From NCBI GenBank assembly GCA_958417225.1, contig CATZCM010000021.1, forward strand, positions 1-26,513: 26,513 bases of DNA. Direction: 5' to 3'. The position numbers and the translations under genes are program-made. Shown here piece after piece: positions 14,806 through 22,921 of the stretch. Position 1 is the stretch's first letter. The number at the start of each line of letters is the position of its first letter. Under the pieces are notes generated by a model. That model saw only the letters and a list, made by a program, of their open reading frames with translations. It made no database searches and was not told the DNA's origin. Source of the DNA: an uncultured Eubacteriales bacterium. Its GTDB lineage: Bacteria; Bacillota; Clostridia; Oscillospirales; Acutalibacteraceae.

Positions 14806-16533
14806 ATGTCAAGTTTATTTAAAGGAAATGGAGTTTCTGCGGGAATTGGGATAGGCAAGGCTTTTGTAATAAGTCAGTATGAATTTAATGTTCCACAAAA
14901 TTTTATTGATGATGCGGAAAAAGAACTTGAAAAGTTATCGCGTGCAGTAAAAACTATAGTAGACGATCTTGAAAATGCAAGTGATGAACAAGGGGATATC
15001 TTGGAAGCATACATAATGTTACTAAAAGACCCAAATGTTACAGAAGAGGTTAGAAGGTTTATAACTGTAGAAAAAAGAAATGCCGCATTTGCAGTGGAAA
15101 AAGGGCTGTCAATGGTGGCGGATGTGTTTTTGGCGATGCAGGATGATTATATGAGTGAAAGGTCTGGTGACATAAATGATATTAAAACTAGGCTACTTAT
15201 AGAACTTTTGAATATTCCGAAACACGATGTGAAAAATTTATCACCAGGGTCAATTATTGTGGCGAGTGACCTTTCGTTATCCGACATGTTGTCGATTGAT
15301 TTTGAAAAGGTAAATGGTATTGTTACGGAGATTGGTGGAAAAAATTCTCATGTGTCTATTATTGCGAGGAATTTTTCAATACCGCTTGCAGTTGGAGTTA
15401 ATGACATTGTAAAAGAAGTACTTCCTGATATGGATGTGATCGTGGATGGTAGATGTGGAGATGTGGTATTGTGTCCGAATAGTGATCAGGTAATGTGGTA
15501 TGCCCAGGAACAAACTCGGTTCTTTAAACAGAAGAGTTCTTTGGAATGCTTTCGTGATAAACCTAGCATTACAAAGGATGGAGTGGAACTGGATATTATG
15601 GCTAATGTAGGTTCGTATGGAGATGTGGAATGTGCGATCGATTGTATGGCTGGTGGAATTGGTCTTTTGCGCAGTGAATTTTTGTTTTCAGATGTTCATG
15701 GGTTTCGATCAGAGGAAAAACAATTTGAAATGTATAGAGGCATACTTGTAAAAATGTCCGGAGCTCCTGTTACTATTAGATTATTTGATTTTGGTGGTGA
15801 TAAGTCGCTTAAGGGTATCACTATTGAGGGAGAGGAAAATCCGGCTCTTGGGTGTAGAGGTGTACGACTTGCACTTCGAAATAGGGATATCTTGAAAACA
15901 CAAATAAAAGCTCTTTTGCGCGCAAGTGTGTATGGACCACTGCATATAATGATACCAATGGTGTCGAGTGTAAATGAAGTTGGTATGGTTAGAAAAGTTA
16001 TATGTGAAGTTAAAAGGGATTTGAAGGATATTTGTGGTTCTTTTGAGAAAAACATTAAAGTGGGGGTTATGATAGAGGTTCCTTCGGCTGCGATTATGTG
16101 TGATAAAATTGCTTGTGATTGTGATTTTTTTAGTATCGGGACGAATGACCTTGTTCAATATGTAACAGCGTCCGATAGAAATAATGGTTATGTTAGTAGT
16201 TTATATTCCCATTATGAACCAGCGGTTCTACGTCTTATAAATCAGGTGGCAATTATTGCTTCAGAACATAAAATACCTTGTTCTGTGTGCGGAGAAGCAG
16301 CTGCTGATCCGGTTATGTTACCACTGTTTATAGGGATGGGGATACGGAAAATGTCTATTGCACCTAATTTAATCCTGAAATTTCGTAAACAGCTTTCAAG
16401 GATATCGGAAAAAAATTCTCGCAAACTTGTTAATGCAGTGTTGAATTTGTCAACTGCAGAGCAAGTTTCTGAATACCTAAAACATTATTTGAAAAGAGTA
16501 GGTGCTAGTTCAAGGACGTTTAGTTTAAGGTAA
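14806..16533 (+). CDS. ptsI: PTS enzyme I (phosphoenolpyruvate-protein phosphotransferase)
   Basis: 575 residues, full length. It takes the phosphoryl group from phosphoenolpyruvate and passes it to HPr. The N-terminal HPr-binding and phosphohistidine half carries His182 in GGKNSHVSIIAR, where most enzymes I read GGRTSH; the active His is kept. The C-terminal PEP-binding barrel has GGIGLLRSEFLF, RLFDFGGDKSLKG, NPALGCRGVRLAL, GVMIEVPSAA, FSIGTNDLVQY and the catalytic Cys495 in CSVCGEAAADP. Everything needed for activity is present. TAGGTGA precedes the ATG. No sugar-specific EII gene is in the window, so targets must be elsewhere, or the pair may serve mainly in regulation. nadE follows after nine bases. 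Confidence 0.96.
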   Translation: MSSLFKGNGVSAGIGIGKAFVISQYEFNVPQNFIDDAEKELEKLSRAVKTIVDDLENASDEQGDILEAYIMLLKDPNVTEEVRRFITVEKRNAAFAVEKGLSMVADVFLAMQDDYMSERSGDINDIKTRLLIELLNIPKHDVKNLSPGSIIVASDLSLSDMLSIDFEKVNGIVTEIGGKNSHVSIIARNFSIPLAVGVNDIVKEVLPDMDVIVDGRCGDVVLCPNSDQVMWYAQEQTRFFKQKSSLECFRDKPSITKDGVELDIMANVGSYGDVECAIDCMAGGIGLLRSEFLFSDVHGFRSEEKQFEMYRGILVKMSGAPVTIRLFDFGGDKSLKGITIEGEENPALGCRGVRLALRNRDILKTQIKALLRASVYGPLHIMIPMVSSVNEVGMVRKVICEVKRDLKDICGSFEKNIKVGVMIEVPSAAIMCDKIACDCDFFSIGTNDLVQYVTASDRNNGYVSSLYSHYEPAVLRLINQVAIIASEHKIPCSVCGEAAADPVMLPLFIGMGIRKMSIAPNLILKFRKQLSRISEKNSRKLVNAVLNLSTAEQVSEYLKHYLKRVGASSRTFSLR

Positions 16534-16542
16534 GGTGATAAA

Positions 16543-18429
16543 ATGAAGGATGGATTTGTAAAAGTAGCTTCAATTAGTACTGAAGTTAAAGTAGCTGATT
16601 GTAAGTTCAATAGAGAAAAAATTATTGATGCCATAAAAAAAGCTAATGATGATAAAATTTTGATTGCGCTTTTTCCAGAACTTGCGGTCACAGCGTATAC
16701 TTGTGGAGACCTGTTTTTGCGAAGTGACCTATTGAGGGAAGCTAGGGTGTCTATATTGGAAATTGCGAAAGCTACAAAGAATTGTGACGTGATAAGTGTA
16801 GTTGGTGCTCCAGTAGATGATGGCGGGATTCTTTATAATTGCGCTTGCGTGTTGTATCATGGTGAAATTTTAGGAATTGTTCCGAAAAAGAATATTCCAA
16901 ATTATTCTGAGTTCTATGAGAAGAGGTATTTTAGTGAAGGTGTGCAGAATAAATCTTTAAATTGGGATGGTATCGACATAAAATTTGGTACGAATTTGAT
17001 TTTCAAATGTCGCGATATTCCAACGCTTAGATTTGGTATAGAGATATGTGAAGATTTGTGGGTACCAAATTCCCCATCGATTGATTTGGCTATGAATGGT
17101 GCTAATATGATACTAAATGCATCTGCTAGCAATGAAGTGATTGGAAAATCTGGATATCGTAGGCAATTGGTTTTGGGACAATCTGCGAAATTAAATTGCG
17201 CATATGTGTTTGCGTCTGCTGGCGAGGGAGAATCAACTTCAGATTTGGTTTTTTCGGGGCATAATATGATTGCGGAACTTGGAAGCATGTTAGCAGAATC
17301 TGAACTTTTTACGAGTTCTTGTACAACTGCATTTGTTGACCTTGGTAGGATTGAATTTGAGAGACGTCGTATGGCCTCTGTGTCAAATACGAATTGCTTT
17401 GAATCAGTTTATTTTAATGTAAATCCTATTGAATATGATTTGCGGCGAATTTATGATAGAAAACCGTTTGTACCAGATTCAGTTGAAGAGTTGGAAGATA
17501 GGTGTAGTTTGATGCTCAACATGCAAGTTAACGCACTTGTGCAAAGAGTAAAACATTTGGGCCATCCAAAACTTGTCTTAGGAATATCAGGAGGACTTGA
17601 TTCGACTCTTGCGTTGATCGTGTGTGTGAAGGCTATGAAAAAACTTTCACGTGATGTAAAGGATGTAATTGCAATAACAATGCCGTGTTTCGGTACGACA
17701 AATCGTACACTTAATAATGCTAAAAATTTAGTATATGAATATGGCGCTACATTCTTTGAAGTAAATATCTCAAAATCTGTAGAAAAACACTTTGAGGATA
17801 TCGGGCTCAATGTCGAGGAAAAGGGTGTCGCATATGAAAATGCTCAGGCTAGAGAAAGAACTCAGGTATTGATGGACATTGCAAATAAAGAAGGTGGGTT
17901 TGTAGTTGGGACAGGTGATTTATCGGAACTTGCGATGGGGTATACAACATATAATGGTGATCATATGTCAATGTATTCGGTGAATTGTTCTGTACCAAAA
18001 ACTTTAATGCGCGAAATAGTAAAATATGAATCGAACTTGGTTCGTAGCGAAAATAATCAATTAGCTCAGATATTGGAGGATATTGTAGCAACTCCGATAA
18101 GTCCAGAGCTTTTACCACCTGTGGATGGGGAGAAGCCAGCTCAAAAAACAGAACAAATTATTGGACCATATGAGCTTACGGATTTTTATTTGTACTATTA
18201 CCTAAGATTTGGCTTTTCGAGAGAAAAAGTACTTCGTATAGCTATTGTTGCTTTTAATGGTGTATATTCGCGAGAAGTGCTTGAACAAAGATTAAATGAG
18301 TTTATAAGAAGGTTTTATTCACAGCAGTTTAAAAGGTCCTGTGCTCCGGATGGTCCAAAACTTGGTGAAGTTGCTCTATCACCTCGAGGTGATTTGCGCA
18401 TACCAAGTGATGTCAGTTGGAGCATTTGA
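16543..18429 (+). CDS. nadE: Glutamine-dependent NAD+ synthetase
   Basis: 628 residues, the long two-domain type. It makes NAD+ from nicotinic acid adenine dinucleotide, ATP and glutamine. The N-terminal nitrilase-like glutaminase domain has Glu46 (FPELAVTAY), Lys115 (VPKKNIPNY) and the nucleophile Cys169 (GIEICEDLW). The synthetase domain begins near residue 325, with the ATP pyrophosphatase motif SGGLDS (349-354), and later TGDLSELAMGYTTYNGDHM. AAGGTGA overlapping the ptsI stop precedes the ATG. The enzyme resembles the large bacterial type that has a tunnel linking its two active sites. The tight spacing suggests co-transcription with ptsI, though the pathways are not obviously related. 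Confidence 0.97.
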   Translation: MKDGFVKVASISTEVKVADCKFNREKIIDAIKKANDDKILIALFPELAVTAYTCGDLFLRSDLLREARVSILEIAKATKNCDVISVVGAPVDDGGILYNCACVLYHGEILGIVPKKNIPNYSEFYEKRYFSEGVQNKSLNWDGIDIKFGTNLIFKCRDIPTLRFGIEICEDLWVPNSPSIDLAMNGANMILNASASNEVIGKSGYRRQLVLGQSAKLNCAYVFASAGEGESTSDLVFSGHNMIAELGSMLAESELFTSSCTTAFVDLGRIEFERRRMASVSNTNCFESVYFNVNPIEYDLRRIYDRKPFVPDSVEELEDRCSLMLNMQVNALVQRVKHLGHPKLVLGISGGLDSTLALIVCVKAMKKLSRDVKDVIAITMPCFGTTNRTLNNAKNLVYEYGATFFEVNISKSVEKHFEDIGLNVEEKGVAYENAQARERTQVLMDIANKEGGFVVGTGDLSELAMGYTTYNGDHMSMYSVNCSVPKTLMREIVKYESNLVRSENNQLAQILEDIVATPISPELLPPVDGEKPAQKTEQIIGPYELTDFYLYYYLRFGFSREKVLRIAIVAFNGVYSREVLEQRLNEFIRRFYSQQFKRSCAPDGPKLGEVALSPRGDLRIPSDVSWSI

Positions 18430-18462
18430 ACTTAATATTATATTTTGAAATGGGGTTTTATT

Positions 18463-18720
18463 ATGAAGCATGTTTATAAAACAAAGGGTACTTGCTCTAG
18501 AAAAATTACAATTGAGCTTGATGGTGACACTATAAAGAGCGTTGAGTTTGAAGGTGGATGTAGTGGAAATACTCAAGGGATATCTCAAATTGTACGTGGA
18601 ATGAAAGTTCAGGATGTAATCGAAAGATTTAAGGGAATTGACTGCAATGGTAGAGGAACTTCTTGTCCAGACCAATTAGCTAAGGCTTTAGAAGAAACAT
18701 TGAATTTACAGCCAGCGTAA
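18463..18720 (+). CDS. TSCPD-domain protein (TIGR03905-like), function unknown
   Basis: 85 residues. This small protein matches the conserved hypothetical family related to the C-terminal TSCPD domain of B12-dependent ribonucleotide reductases. It shows KGTCSRKI, EFEGGCSGNTQGIS, a short helix and GRGTSCPDQLAKALEE. Four Cys (11, 33, 61, 68) could bind a metal such as zinc, though this has not been seen directly. The ATG at 18463 has GGGG seven bases upstream. A TTG at 18445 would add six residues but lacks a ribosome binding site. It lies 33 bases after nadE and 13 bases before the flavin-reductase-like gene. No ribonucleotide reductase is nearby. The function of the stand-alone family is unknown. 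Confidence 0.85.
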   Translation: MKHVYKTKGTCSRKITIELDGDTIKSVEFEGGCSGNTQGISQIVRGMKVQDVIERFKGIDCNGRGTSCPDQLAKALEETLNLQPA

Positions 18721-18733
18721 AGGAGAAGATTTT

Positions 18734-19243
18734 ATGACGGAATATTTTAGGATCAATATAAAAAATTTCATGTCTGCGCCTTTTAGTGCAATCGGTGAAA
18801 AAGGTATGTTGATTACTTCTGGAACGAAAGACAAGTTCAATACTATGACAGCTTCTTGGGGAGGTCTAGGTACTCTTTGGAATAAAGATGTGAGTTTTGT
18901 ATTTGTACGTCCTCAAAGGTATACGTATGAATTTATGGAAACCAATGACCTTTATACTATGTCATTTTTTAATGCAGGTATGAAAAATGTTCTTTCTATA
19001 TGTGGGTCAAAATCAGGCCGCGATTTTGATAAGGTGAGTGAAGCTGGGATTACACCAAGATTTGAAAATGGGTATGTTTATTTTGACGAAGCCGAGATTG
19101 TGATTATGTGTAGAAAAATTTATGCACAGTTCATTGACCCAGCATGTGCAATTGACAAAACCATTTTAGGAAATTATAAAGAAAATGATTATCATAAAGT
19201 GTATGTGGGTGAAGTTACCCAAATTTTGAAAAGGGTAGATTGA
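18734..19243 (+). CDS. Flavin reductase-like FMN-binding protein (flavoredoxin family)
   Basis: 169 residues. The family binds FMN in a split-barrel fold and either reduces flavin with NAD(P)H or carries electrons. Seen here are the N-terminal FSAIGEKGMLITSG, the FNTMTASWGGLGTLW motif with the Thr/Ser-Gly flavin-phosphate region, and VFVRPQRYTYEFME, followed by SFF, all typical of the short clostridial flavoredoxin-like members. The start ATG has GGAGAAG eight bases upstream. The stop codon overlaps the next gene by one base, so the flavin protein and the SDR are translationally coupled and may work in one redox step. The true electron donor and acceptor are unknown. Confidence 0.88.
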   Translation: MTEYFRINIKNFMSAPFSAIGEKGMLITSGTKDKFNTMTASWGGLGTLWNKDVSFVFVRPQRYTYEFMETNDLYTMSFFNAGMKNVLSICGSKSGRDFDKVSEAGITPRFENGYVYFDEAEIVIMCRKIYAQFIDPACAIDKTILGNYKENDYHKVYVGEVTQILKRVD

Positions 19244-19977
19244 TGAGTAAGAAAAATGTTATTGTAACAGGAGCGTCTCGGGGTATAGGTGCGAGTTGCG
19301 CAAGAATGCTTGCGAGAGCGGGGTACAATGTAGTTGTTGTATTCAATAAATCAGAAGAGGCGGCACGTGATGTGGTCGCCTCTATCCGGTCTCAAGGACA
19401 AATTGCGATTATGCAACAGGCGGATGTTTCTAGTTTAGAGTCTGTGCGGAAAATGGTTGATTTTGTACATGAGGAACTTGGAGATGTTAATGCAGTTGTA
19501 AATAATGCAGGGATTGCAAAATGGGGACTGATGACAGATCTTGAAGGTGAAGAGTGGGATGAGCTGTTTGATGTGAACGTGAAGGGAATGTTCAATGTAT
19601 GTAAGGTGGTTATACCGGATATGATCCGTAGACAAAATGGATGTATTGTAAATATATCGTCTATTTGTGGAATGTACGGTATGTCGTGTGAAGTTGCGTA
19701 TTCTGCTACTAAGGGTGCAGTTATTGGATTTACTAAGGCGCTTTCAAAGGAGCTCGGTCCAAGTAACATTCGTGTTAATTGCGTTGCCCCAGGATTTATT
19801 AATACAAGTATGAATGCTCGCCTTACTGAGTCTGAAGTGCGGGATTTTTGTGAAAATACATCTCTTGGAATTGTTGGACAGCCTGATGATATTGCTTATG
19901 CGGTTGAATTTTTGTTGTCAGATAAATCGCGATTTGTGACGGGGCAGGTGATTAGTCCAAATGGCGGTTTGCTTTAA
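19243..19977 (+). CDS. Short-chain dehydrogenase/reductase (FabG-like)
   Basis: 244 residues. A classical NAD(P)-dependent SDR of the FabG type. The cofactor motif TGASRGIG spans 9-16, NNAG spans 87-90, and the catalytic set is Asn112, Ser140, Tyr153 and Lys157 (YSATK). The Arg at residue 12, in the glycine loop, favours NADPH. The segment GPSNIRVNCVAPGFINTSM and the final FVTGQVISPNGGLL are typical. The ATG at 19243 shares a base with the preceding stop (TGATG), with AAGGG upstream; a TTG directly before it would add one residue. Resemblance to 3-oxoacyl-ACP reductase is strong, but no other fatty-acid genes are near, so the substrate is left open. Confidence 0.9.
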   Translation: MSKKNVIVTGASRGIGASCARMLARAGYNVVVVFNKSEEAARDVVASIRSQGQIAIMQQADVSSLESVRKMVDFVHEELGDVNAVVNNAGIAKWGLMTDLEGEEWDELFDVNVKGMFNVCKVVIPDMIRRQNGCIVNISSICGMYGMSCEVAYSATKGAVIGFTKALSKELGPSNIRVNCVAPGFINTSMNARLTESEVRDFCENTSLGIVGQPDDIAYAVEFLLSDKSRFVTGQVISPNGGLL

Positions 19978-20023
19978 ATTTAGGATAATATAAATTTTTT
20001 TATTTTAAGGGGGAGAGGAACAC

Positions 20024-21178
20024 ATGACGAAATTTTTATTGAAACATTTCGTAAAAGGCACATCTAAGAAAAATTTGCGTGTACAGTATGGTGTATTGAG
20101 TGGGTCCGTTGGGATATTTTGCAATGTGTTTTTATCTGCACTGAAATTTTTTATTGGAACGGTAACAATGTCTATTTCAGTGGTGGCGGATGCTGCTAAT
20201 AACTTATCTGATGCGATATCTTCGGTAGTAACTCTTGTGGGGTTTAAGATGTCGTCACGCCCAGCTGACGATAAACATCCGTTTGGTCACGGAAGAATTG
20301 AATATGTATCAGGACTTGCGGTTTCGATGTGCATTGTGGTAATGGGCGTTGAGTTTGTCAAATCGTCAATTGAAGAAATTATATGCCCACAGAGTGTGGA
20401 ATTTAAGATTACGTCGATTTTGCTACTGGCAGCTTCAGCGTTAGTGAAACTATGGTTGTACTTTTTTAATAAAAAACTTGCAAAAGATATAGATTCTACG
20501 GCGATGAAAGCAGCGGCAATTGATAGCTTGAATGATGTTTTGGTGACATTTACGGTAATTTCGGGGATGGTTGTTACGAAGTTTACTGGGTACGATATAG
20601 ATGGTTGGATAGGTGTTTTGGTTGCACTTTTTATTGTTTACACTGGCTTCTCCACAGCTAAGGAAACTTTAAGTCCGTTGCTTGGACAACAACCTGATCC
20701 TGAGTTTGTAAAAAAAATTAAAGATCTTGTTATTTCATATGATGGAATCTTGGGTGTCCATGATGTTATGGTTCATAATTATGGGCCAATGTGTAGCACT
20801 GTATCGTTGCATGCGGAAGTTCCTAGTGAGACGAATTTATTTGAAATACATAATGTTGTCGATCAGGTCGAGTTTGAATTAAAAGAAAGGTTTGGATGCG
20901 ATGCAGTGATACATTTGGACCCTGTAGTGACGGATGATGAATTGACAAATCAAATGAAAAATAGTACTGCTGAATTGGCAAAGAAAATTGATGAAGAAAT
21001 TGGAATACGTGATTTCAGAATGTTTAGAGAACATGGGCACGTTGTTTTAGCCTTTGACGTGGTTATACCTTATGAATTCAGATTGAGTGATAAAGAAGTG
21101 GTAAATAAATTAAAAAATTCACTTTCTGAAATTTATCCGAATTATGTCGTGAGAACCCGTGTGAATAAAAATGTGTGA
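20024..21178 (+). CDS. Cation diffusion facilitator, probable MntE-like manganese exporter
   Basis: 384 residues. CDF proteins export divalent metals in exchange for protons. There are six membrane segments between residues 22 and 205. The first metal site is Asn59 and Asp63 in ADAANNLSDA, the second is Asp167 and Asp171 in AIDSLNDVLVT. This Asn-Asp/Asp-Asp set is what I recall for manganese-selective MntE, whereas zinc exporters usually carry His-Asp/His-Asp or Asp-Asp/His-Asp. HPFGHGRIEY follows TM2. The C-terminal cytoplasmic domain (from about 210) is longer than usual, running about 175 residues. AAGGGGGAGAGG precedes the ATG by a short distance. It lies 46 bases after the SDR. Metal specificity is inferred. 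Confidence 0.9.
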   Translation: MTKFLLKHFVKGTSKKNLRVQYGVLSGSVGIFCNVFLSALKFFIGTVTMSISVVADAANNLSDAISSVVTLVGFKMSSRPADDKHPFGHGRIEYVSGLAVSMCIVVMGVEFVKSSIEEIICPQSVEFKITSILLLAASALVKLWLYFFNKKLAKDIDSTAMKAAAIDSLNDVLVTFTVISGMVVTKFTGYDIDGWIGVLVALFIVYTGFSTAKETLSPLLGQQPDPEFVKKIKDLVISYDGILGVHDVMVHNYGPMCSTVSLHAEVPSETNLFEIHNVVDQVEFELKERFGCDAVIHLDPVVTDDELTNQMKNSTAELAKKIDEEIGIRDFRMFREHGHVVLAFDVVIPYEFRLSDKEVVNKLKNSLSEIYPNYVVRTRVNKNV

Positions 21179-21245
21179 TTGAATATTTTTTTGAATTTTG
21201 TTTCAAAATATACTTAGAACAAATTTTTGAGGTTGGTGGTATGTT

Positions 21246-22478
21246 TTGAATATAGGAATTTTAAATGATGATCAAGTAAATAATTCAGTATGGGCGATGT
21301 CAAATACAGTACAACATGTATATCCTTGGCTTAGTTACGACGAATGTACGGAAGTGTGCATTGTCGGAGGGGATATTATGGCGGCTATGTGTGCGCTTGA
21401 ATTTGCAAAGTTTGGAATTAAGGTGGTACTTATTTCTGATTTGCCTATTGGGTTTAGTAGATTTGCGTGTGATGCAGTTGTACGTTCTAATTTGGATGGC
21501 AATCTATTTTCTATGTGTAATAGTGTCGGTATGAAAAGTGCTATGAATTTATATAATAAGCTTAATGATGTGTTTGGATCAGTACAGGAGTTTTTGAGTG
21601 ATACTGATATGAACTGTTGGTATATGACGGATAATATTACTTGTACCACTAGCGAAGATACAGAGTATGATTTTAGAAAAGAGTACCTTTTTACTCGTCA
21701 TGGTGGTGCACAAATAGATATTTTAACGGGACACTTTGGGGTCGATTCGATAAACCTTCCAAAGAAAATTCAGTTTGGATTGATGTATAGAAATCAAGCT
21801 ATTGTTGTAGATCCGTATCTATTTATACACCAAGTGATCAAAAAAGCAATAGAAAATGGTGCCGTGGTATATGAGAATTCCCCTGCTTTGAGCATAGGCA
21901 AATCAAATAATGGTTGTGAGATTCAAACCATATCTGGAAGAAAGGTATTTTCACAAAAAGTGATTGTAACGGACAGCATACTGAAAAATCGAGTTCTTAA
22001 GTGCAATGTGAATAGAGGAACTGTTTTTACGGTTATGACAAATAAAATACCGGAACTTTGTGGTGATTCAAAAAAATTTCCGGTGATTAGTTTTGCAGAT
22101 CATCCCAAGGTAGAGATATTTGTTACGAATGATGGGAGAATAGTTGCAAGTGGACTCGAAAGCGGTTCGGTTTCGAGATCTGGAAAAATAGCAGGGGTAT
22201 TAGCGACATCATCAGTTTGCAAAAATAAGTACAAACATTTGCTTAGTTGCATTCGTAAAACCTTTTCTGATGATATTAAGTTTGAGTGTGATTTTGTTAG
22301 TAATTCCGTTTTTGCTATGAGAAATGAGTTTTTACCATTAGTGTCTCGTAGTGAGAAGGATCAGGATATTTACTTGGCATTTGCTCCACGTGATAATCAG
22401 ATTAGTTTTTCAGTGGTTGCGGCAAATGTGTTGCTTGATATGTATAAGGGAATTAGAGAAAGTATGTCTGATGAGTGA
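21246..22478 (+). CDS. DAO-family oxidoreductase homologue lacking FAD motifs
   Basis: 410 residues with an uninterrupted frame. The family (glycine/D-amino-acid oxidase-like, DAO) normally binds FAD through an N-terminal GxGxxG. Here the corresponding segment reads VCIVGGDIMAAMCALEFAKFG (split as Gly41-Gly42-Asp43-Ile-Met-Ala46), so two of three glycines are gone. The later segment LPIGFSRFACDAVVRSN (about 66-82) still matches family members. The C-terminal FAD-contact region, usually like GANG, reads PRDNQ before ISFSVVAANVLLDMY. The start is TTG at 21246, with GGTGG about seven bases upstream; an overlapping ATG-TTT-TGA sits just before it. Fold retention without cofactor motifs suggests a non-enzymatic role or a gene early in decay. 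It is the last gene of the long run. Confidence 0.72.
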   Translation: MNIGILNDDQVNNSVWAMSNTVQHVYPWLSYDECTEVCIVGGDIMAAMCALEFAKFGIKVVLISDLPIGFSRFACDAVVRSNLDGNLFSMCNSVGMKSAMNLYNKLNDVFGSVQEFLSDTDMNCWYMTDNITCTTSEDTEYDFRKEYLFTRHGGAQIDILTGHFGVDSINLPKKIQFGLMYRNQAIVVDPYLFIHQVIKKAIENGAVVYENSPALSIGKSNNGCEIQTISGRKVFSQKVIVTDSILKNRVLKCNVNRGTVFTVMTNKIPELCGDSKKFPVISFADHPKVEIFVTNDGRIVASGLESGSVSRSGKIAGVLATSSVCKNKYKHLLSCIRKTFSDDIKFECDFVSNSVFAMRNEFLPLVSRSEKDQDIYLAFAPRDNQISFSVVAANVLLDMYKGIRESMSDE

Positions 22479-22847
22479 TTTTTTTAATCTATGAAGTTTA
22501 GGATAAATCAATAATAAGCATTTAAATGTCAGACTTATTAATATGATAAGTAAGAATATAAAAGCATGCGATTTTCATTTGTGTAAGTGGTTGTGAGAAA
22601 AAATAATGCAATACTGTTTCCAATATGGTGTAATGTATTTTATTACAATATCATTAAAGGGAAAGTATTGCATTATGTATAAGTGTTTTATCATATTTTC
22701 AATATTGAATAAGTGAATTTGATCTTTATTCTAGTGTCGATAACTTGTTTGGTGAGCTGTCAAAGTACATTTAAAACTTTTTTACGTTTTATAACGTTGA
22801 TTTTAGTTTATTTTAAAAGAATGACTAGATTAAAAAATAAATTATTG
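22479..22847. other. Intergenic region after the long gene run
   Basis: An AT-rich stretch with no convincing frame. It contains the hairpin at 22603-22676 and leads into the promoter of the pseudogene. A short T-run directly follows the stop at 22478, but I see no stem before it, so the terminator of the upstream run is not identified. Confidence 0.6.
22603..22676. repeat. Long imperfect hairpin (inverted repeat)
   Basis: ATAATGCAATAC (22603-22614) pairs perfectly with GTATTGCATTAT (22665-22676). Pairing continues inward with TTTCC/GGGAAA and TGTAAT/ATTACA, so most of the 74 bases fold back. There is no T-run after it on the plus strand, while on the minus strand a T-run follows. No gene ends there on the minus strand, so it could be a small mobile hairpin element or a relic terminator. 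Confidence 0.6.
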
Positions 22848-22876
22848 TTGCTGAGACAAACTCGGTATGCTATAAT
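22848..22876 (+). promoter_or_regulatory. SigA promoter with extended -10 before the AAA-ATPase-like pseudogene
   Basis: TTGCTG (22848-22853) and TATAAT (22871-22876) are separated by 17 bases, with TGC directly before the -10 (extended -10). The pseudogene start lies about 45 bases further on, with a strong GAGAGGAGGAG between. The signals are intact although the gene is broken. Confidence 0.75.
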
Positions 22877-22921
22877 GATATAGAATAAAAATAAAACTGC
22901 AGTTGAGAGAGGAGGAGTTAA

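Noticed and set aside
14973..14990. A short stretch in ptsI nearly identical to part of the 66-bp repeat at the left end.
   Set aside because: It is about 16 bases encoding ENASD in both. The context is a conserved enzyme region and there is no further similarity, so chance is enough.
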